This document shows positions 6,701-9,475 of a stretch of 9,475 nt of DNA, piece by piece; position 1 is the first letter of the stretch; every line of letters begins with the position of its first letter. This stretch comes from Clostridiales bacterium (GTDB lineage Bacteria > Bacillota > Clostridia > Oscillospirales > Ruminococcaceae), in the NCBI GenBank assembly GCA_012799315.1, contig JAAZLM010000032.1:1-9475 (forward strand), written 5' to 3'. The notes under the pieces are model-generated. The model worked only from the letters and a program-made list of their open reading frames with translations. It had not been told where the DNA came from and did no database searches. A program made the translations under genes and the position numbers.

Positions 6701-6953
6701 AAAAAACCTCCTTACTATTTATTAGTTGCACAAAAGATGTACTACCATCACGCATAAAAAATCAGTCACCTAAGCATAAAAGCAACAAAACATAGCAAAG
6801 AAGTAAATGTTTTTAATAAATTACTTCAGTAGAATGCGGTGATGGATAATGGATGCAGTTTGAACTGAACGCCGAATAATACTCAGTCGCAAGCGTTCGG
6901 GAACAGTATCCATAAAATCACCTCCAAAAGATTTGTACAATTTTTTGTCTACA
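6701..6953 (-). promoter_or_regulatory. Long mgtE 5' leader with uORF and alternative hairpins
   Basis: From the predicted transcription start (about 6953) to the mgtE start there are about 250 nt. They contain the 30-codon frame at 6821-6913, an AT-rich 7-bp hairpin whose left arm includes the uORF stop (GAAGTAA/TTACTTC, read on the minus strand), and two competing pairings for the segment around 6834-6848. In the first, 6838-6848 pairs with the uORF ribosome binding site and start (6907-6913 plus 6919-6922). In the second, 6834-6844 pairs with 6746-6755, giving 10 bp with one bulge. I see no conserved M-box core, although TTAGGTGA occurs near 6766-6773. The segment after the uORF holds a second, weaker candidate frame (6639-6755) overlapping the mgtE start. 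A regulatory role is inferred, not shown. Confidence 0.5.
6821..6913 (-). CDS. 30-residue leader peptide (uORF) upstream of mgtE
   Basis: This short frame is preceded by GGAGGTGA (6925-6918), a full match to the 16S anti-SD, at the ideal 7 nt from GGAGG to the ATG. The peptide begins MDTVPERLRL and ends ASIIHHRILLK. It has five arginines (R7, R9, R14, R15, R26), two histidines and one lysine, no obvious signal sequence and no long hydrophobic helix. Arginine codons include CGA and CGG, often rare in low-GC Gram-positives. It starts about 40 nt after the predicted transcription start and stops 120 nt before the mgtE ATG, the position of a regulatory leader peptide. The acidic and proline residues at the start, followed by Arg/Leu, are loosely similar to enterobacterial MgtL (which starts MEPDPTPLP). 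That similarity is compositional, not homology. It matches no family I recognise. It could also be a free-standing small protein. Confidence 0.62.
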   Translation of the reverse strand: MDTVPERLRLSIIRRSVQTASIIHHRILLK

Positions 6954-6959
6954 CTCTAT

Positions 6960-6988
6960 ATCATACTATATTTTAGGTCGAATGTAAA
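6960..6988 (-). promoter_or_regulatory. mgtE operon promoter
   Basis: On the minus strand TTTACA (6988-6983) and TATGAT (6965-6960) are 17 nt apart; each matches the consensus at five of six positions. Transcription should begin near 6953, so the transcript includes the uORF and the long leader before mgtE. Confidence 0.75.
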
Positions 6989-7097
6989 GGAGATAACAAC
7001 CATTTTTATTTAAAATGATGCTCGCCCCAGCAGGAAAACCTAAAGTTTTGCGTATAAAAAGGGGGGAGGGAAGTGATCTAGATATGGGCTTATATAA
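6989..7097. other. Intergenic segment with no confident gene
   Basis: This stretch separates the mgtE promoter from the terminator of the LysM-CAP gene. It carries a purine run GGGGGGAGGG (7061-7070), a small AAAAC/GTTTT inverted repeat near 7036-7050, and open frames on both strands. One is 28 codons on plus from 7015 to 7101. The other is 47 codons on minus from 7109 to 6966. Neither has a well-placed ribosome binding site, and the minus frame overlaps both the terminator and the mgtE promoter, so I do not call them genes. Confidence 0.4.
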
Positions 7098-7131
7098 ATA
7101 ATTCGCCATCGTTATTGTGATGACGAATTAT
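7098..7131 (-). terminator. Terminator of the LysM-CAP gene
   Basis: The arms ATAATTCGCCATC (7098-7110) and GATGACGAATTAT (7119-7131), as read on plus, pair over 13 positions with one mismatch that is a G-U wobble in the leftward transcript. The loop is 8 nt. The hairpin starts 10 nt after the stop codon and is followed leftwards by a T-rich but interrupted tract (TTATTTATAT), so termination may be moderate. Confidence 0.65.
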
Positions 7132-7140
7132 ATTAAATCG

Positions 7141-7758
7141 CTAATATGGCTTCATAAACATTTGTGTCCAGTATAATGTGCCATTTGCCTTTTTCGCCGC
7201 ACCCACACCAGTATGTGTGTATGAACGTGATAGGATATTCTCCCTATGACCGGGCGAATTCATCCACGCAGCAACAACGTCTTTCGCCGTTCGTTGTCCG
7301 TACGCAATATTTTCCGCCGCCGATGAGAATCTAAGACCGAAATTCTGCATCATAGTGAATGGTGAGCCATAGGTCGGCGATGTGTGTGAAAAGTAATTTT
7401 TATCTATCATATCTTGCGACTTATATCTTGCAACTCTCGATAACTCCCAATTCGTCTTAAGTGCGGGGATGCCACGATTCGTTCTTTCGATGTTTATGAG
7501 CCGCACCACCTCATCTTCAAATGACTTTAATGTGTTCACCTGCGGTATATTTATCTTTTGACCAACGTAAATTAAATTTGGATTTTTTATTTGCGGATTC
7601 GCCTTAATTAATTCGGAAATGCCGATTTCATATTTTACTACAATTTTCCAAAGGGAATCGCCACCCTTAACGGTATAGGTTGTGCTTTGTGCAAAGACCG
7701 TCACCGTCAGTAATATTACCATTATAAAAGTTGTTAGCGTTGTTATGATTTTCTTCAT
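7141..7758 (-). CDS. Secreted LysM-CAP (SCP/PR1-like, YkwD-type) protein
   Basis: This 205-residue exported protein has a signal peptide with KK, a hydrophobic core and probable cleavage after VFA (about residue 23). One LysM domain (about 27-72, TYTVKGGDSLWKIV through VGQKINIP) should bind peptidoglycan. A CAP domain (about 83-203) carries the family motifs FSHTSP with H125, AENIAYGQ with E149, and WMNSPGHRENIL with H171. These conserved His/Glu residues line the CAP cavity. Bacterial members such as YkwD-like and spore-coat-associated proteins are common in Bacilli and Clostridia, but their biochemical activity is poorly defined; protease, lipid-binding and wall-associated roles have all been suggested. 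The ATG at 7758 follows AAGGAGGT at good spacing. The gene is monocistronic, with its own terminator. Upstream -10-like TATAGT (7790-7785) and GATAAT (7805-7800) are visible without good -35 boxes, so control by an alternative sigma factor is possible. Confidence 0.95.
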   Translation of the reverse strand: MKKIITTLTTFIMVILLTVTVFAQSTTYTVKGGDSLWKIVVKYEIGISELIKANPQIKNPNLIYVGQKINIPQVNTLKSFEDEVVRLINIERTNRGIPALKTNWELSRVARYKSQDMIDKNYFSHTSPTYGSPFTMMQNFGLRFSSAAENIAYGQRTAKDVVAAWMNSPGHRENILSRSYTHTGVGAAKKANGTLYWTQMFMKPY

Positions 7759-7874
7759 TAAGATACCTCCTTGCGTTATTTTTCACTATATGCAGTAGGA
7801 TTATCCAAGAAAACATGATTTGCCGATAAATGTTAATTACAATGACGACACTTAAAATTCACAAGCAAAATAAG

Positions 7875-7903
7875 TTGCAATATACTCTAATTGGTGGTAT
7901 AAT
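7875..7903 (+). promoter_or_regulatory. Glutamate dehydrogenase promoter (extended -10)
   Basis: TTGCAA (7875-7880), a 17-nt spacer and TATAAT (7898-7903) preceded by TG one base upstream (TGGTATAAT) form a strong extended -10 promoter. Transcription should start near 7910, leaving a leader of about 38 nt with AGGAGA at 7935-7940. Confidence 0.88.
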
Positions 7904-7948
7904 TATTAAAATTAAGTGATAAAAATTTAAGATTAGGAGAAAGTAAAG

Positions 7949-9235
7949 ATGGGAAAAACTGATTACAATCCTTATGAAAATGCGCAAACTCAATTTGATA
8001 ATGTAGCGAATATGGTCGATCTTGAGCAATCGGCTCGTGAACTCTTACGTCAACCAAGCCGTGAATATCACTTCACAATTCCTGTGAAGATGGACGACGG
8101 CACGACGAAAGTTTTCAATGCTTATAGAGTGCATCACAATGATGCACGTGGCCCAATAAAAGGCGGTATCCGATTTCATCCAGAAGAAACTGCCGATACA
8201 GTTAAGGCATTGTCAATGTGGATGACATGGAAATGTGCAGTTGTCGACATTCCACTAGGTGGTGGTAAGGGCGGAATCGTTTGCGATCCACGTGAAATGT
8301 CACAATCCGAACAAGAGAGGCTCTGCCGTGGCTATGTAAGACAAGTATACAAGGCGATCGGGCCAGTCATAGATGTTCCCGCACCGGATGTAATGTCCAA
8401 TGCACAACATATGTTGTGGATGCTAGACGAGTATGAAACCATCAGTGGCGGCCATTATCCGGGTGCAATTACTGGCAAACCTGTTGGAATGGGCGGTTCA
8501 CTCGGCAGGACAGAAGCAACTGGATACGGTGTAATATATACTTTGCGTGAAGCGTTAAAAACACTTGATATTGATATAGCAAGCACTACTGCAAGCATTC
8601 AAGGATTCGGTAATGTAGCTGAATATGCTGCACGCCTTTATAGTAAAATGGGCGGCACAGTTGTGGCTATATCAAGCTGGGATAATGCTGATAAAAAGGC
8701 ATATACCTTCCGTAAAAAAGACGGTATGGATATTGAAAAAATGGTATCAATTAAGGATAGATTCGGCTCGATCGATAAGGAAAAAGCTAAGGAATTCGGA
8801 TGCGAAATCCTTGATGGTGGCGATTGGATCGCTCAAGATGTCGATATTCTTCTACCTTGCGCATTGGAAAACCAAATTACACCGGAAACTTTTAAGCGAA
8901 TTAGCGATCAAGTTAAGGTAATTTGTGAGGGTGCAAACGGCCCAACTACACCGGATTGCGATGAGCTTATAAAAGAGAAGGACATCTATCTTGTTCCCGA
9001 CTTTTTATGTAATGCTGGCGGTGTAACTTGCAGTTATTTTGAGCAAATCCAATGTAACATGAATTACTTTTGGCCAATTGAAGAAGTATTTGAGAAGCTC
9101 GATGCTAAGATGACGTCGGCATTCCATGCAGTACACAATTTAGCACAGGATAAAGGACTTTATATGCGTGATGCTGCCTATGTAATTGCGATTGAGCGTG
9201 TTGCCAATGCTGCGAAGCTCCGTGGATGGCTATAA
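7949..9235 (+). CDS. gdhA: Glutamate dehydrogenase (Glu/Leu/Phe/Val dehydrogenase family)
   Basis: This 428-residue enzyme catalyses reversible oxidative deamination of glutamate to 2-oxoglutarate and ammonia. The N-terminal domain contains KGGIRFHP with K71, K95 in MTWKCAV, and the active-site segment IPLGGGKGGIVCDP with catalytic K107, which fits the family's active-site pattern. PAPD supplies A145 and D147. The nucleotide-binding domain has QGFGNVA (218-224), and NAGGVTCSYFE supplies V359 and S362. As I recall the Clostridium symbiosum numbering, its substrate residues K89, K113, K125, A163, D165, V377 and S380 map here with a constant offset of 18. That argues for true glutamate specificity over leucine or phenylalanine. 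The length suits the NAD-linked catabolic group, but the residues after the second Rossmann strand (ISSWDNADKK) are not the usual SDS-type sequence, so I leave the coenzyme open. It has its own promoter and terminator and is monocistronic. Confidence 0.95.
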   Translation: MGKTDYNPYENAQTQFDNVANMVDLEQSARELLRQPSREYHFTIPVKMDDGTTKVFNAYRVHHNDARGPIKGGIRFHPEETADTVKALSMWMTWKCAVVDIPLGGGKGGIVCDPREMSQSEQERLCRGYVRQVYKAIGPVIDVPAPDVMSNAQHMLWMLDEYETISGGHYPGAITGKPVGMGGSLGRTEATGYGVIYTLREALKTLDIDIASTTASIQGFGNVAEYAARLYSKMGGTVVAISSWDNADKKAYTFRKKDGMDIEKMVSIKDRFGSIDKEKAKEFGCEILDGGDWIAQDVDILLPCALENQITPETFKRISDQVKVICEGANGPTTPDCDELIKEKDIYLVPDFLCNAGGVTCSYFEQIQCNMNYFWPIEEVFEKLDAKMTSAFHAVHNLAQDKGLYMRDAAYVIAIERVANAAKLRGWL

Positions 9236-9266
9236 TCAGCAGGGAATATCGGATTTATAGAACATC

Positions 9267-9304
9267 AATAAACGACTTACAAAATTAATTGTGAGTCGTT
9301 TATT
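9267..9304 (+). terminator. Terminator of the glutamate dehydrogenase gene
   Basis: AATAAACGACTTACA (9267-9281) pairs with TGTGAGTCGTTTATT (9290-9304) over 15 positions with one G-U wobble and an 8-nt loop, followed by TTTC. It begins 31 nt after the stop codon and probably works in both directions. Its right arm shares 12 of 15 positions with that of the trhA/mgtE terminator. Confidence 0.88.
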
Positions 9305-9317
9305 TTCTGCAAAAATA

Positions 9318-9346
9318 TTGACTTATGATTTTCACTATGATATAAT
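9318..9346 (+). promoter_or_regulatory. tRNA-Gln promoter
   Basis: TTGACT (9318-9323), a 17-nt spacer and TATAAT (9341-9346) with TG at the extended -10 position (TGATATAAT) precede the tRNA. Transcription should start near 9353, about 15 nt before the mature 5' end, as expected for a dedicated stable-RNA promoter. Confidence 0.88.
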
Positions 9347-9367
9347 AATAAAGTTGAGAAAACATAT

Positions 9368-9443
9368 TGGGGTGTAGCCAAGCGGTAAGGCTGCGGACTC
9401 TGACTCCGCCATTTCGTGGGTTCGAATCCTACCACCCCAACCA
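9368..9443 (+). tRNA. tRNA-Gln (anticodon CUG)
   Basis: A complete 76-nt cloverleaf with encoded CCA is present. The acceptor stem TGGGGTG pairs with CACCCCA (9433-9439), followed by discriminator A and CCA at 9441-9443. The D arm is GCCAAGCGGTAAGGC. The anticodon stem GCGGA/TCCGC encloses CTCTGAC with anticodon CTG, reading CAG glutamine codons. The T arm is GTGGG TTCGAAT CCTAC. The U1-A72 start is typical of glutamine tRNAs. No further tRNA is seen in the remaining 32 nt of the window, so whether it is single or the first of a cluster is unknown. Confidence 0.97.
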
Positions 9444-9475
9444 AATCAAACCTCGTAAAGCCTTTATTGATGGGA

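Noticed and set aside
6228..6725. 165-codon plus-strand frame opposite mgtE
   Set aside because: It is a serine-rich antisense shadow of the MgtE N and CBS domains, without initiation signals.
6701..6780. TTAGGTGA in the mgtE leader as part of an M-box (ykoK) Mg2+ riboswitch
   Set aside because: Only this short string resembles the conserved M-box entry sequence; the following conserved segments and the overall arrangement are not visible, and the match lies too close to mgtE for a full M-box. A covariance-model search could overturn this.
9368..9443. tRNA-Gln as an integration site for a mobile element
   Set aside because: Only 32 nt lie beyond the tRNA and no direct repeat of its 3' end or integrase gene is in the window, so there is no evidence for an element.
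1..9475. CRISPR arrays, insertion sequences, toxin-antitoxin or defence modules
   Set aside because: No regularly spaced repeats, transposase motifs, terminal inverted repeats with target duplications, or defence domains were seen; all large frames are recognisable housekeeping-type genes.

Overview
The window looks like an ordinary chromosomal stretch from a moderately AT-rich, low-GC Gram-positive bacterium, most likely an anaerobic member of the Clostridia. The reasons are strong purine-rich Shine-Dalgarno sequences (AAGGAGG, GGAGGTGA), near-consensus sigma-A promoters with 17-nt spacers, intrinsic terminators between units, an MgtE-type magnesium transporter, a LysM/CAP secreted protein, and a clostridial-type catabolic glutamate dehydrogenase. 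Nothing in it looks like a prophage, transposon, CRISPR array or defence island, and the genus cannot be fixed from sequence alone.

Layout from left to right. (1) On the minus strand, an OmpR-family response regulator (1511-2182) and its sensor histidine kinase (106-1524) overlap by 14 nt and end at a hairpin terminator (55-92). (2) Divergent on the plus strand, a strong promoter (2322-2350) drives ilvB and ilvN (2401-4547), the catalytic and valine-sensing subunits of acetolactate synthase, with a leader too short for a T-box. (3) A 30-bp palindrome (4575-4604) overlaps the -35 box of a perfect-consensus promoter (4590-4618), which drives a hemolysin III/TrhA-family membrane protein (4660-5301). 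(4) A 15-bp bidirectional terminator (5307-5342) separates that gene from mgtE (5363-6700, minus). (5) mgtE has its own promoter (6960-6988) and an untranslated leader of about 250 nt. The leader holds a 30-codon upstream reading frame (6821-6913) with an excellent ribosome binding site, plus complementary segments that can form competing hairpins. (6) A secreted LysM-CAP protein (7141-7758, minus) follows, with a terminator at 7098-7131. (7) On the plus strand, a promoter with an extended -10 (7875-7903) drives glutamate dehydrogenase (7949-9235), followed by a terminator (9267-9304). (8) A tRNA-Gln(CUG) with its own promoter lies at 9368-9443.

Functionally these are small independent transcription units: signalling, branched-chain amino acid synthesis, a membrane protein, Mg2+ uptake, a cell-wall protein, and glutamate catabolism or nitrogen metabolism. 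The part that conventional annotation explains least is the mgtE leader. Its peptide starts with acidic and proline residues and continues with arginine- and leucine-rich sequence, which loosely recalls enterobacterial mgtL. No canonical M-box riboswitch is recognisable there. The second item of interest is the palindrome placed over the trhA promoter, which suggests a dedicated repressor.
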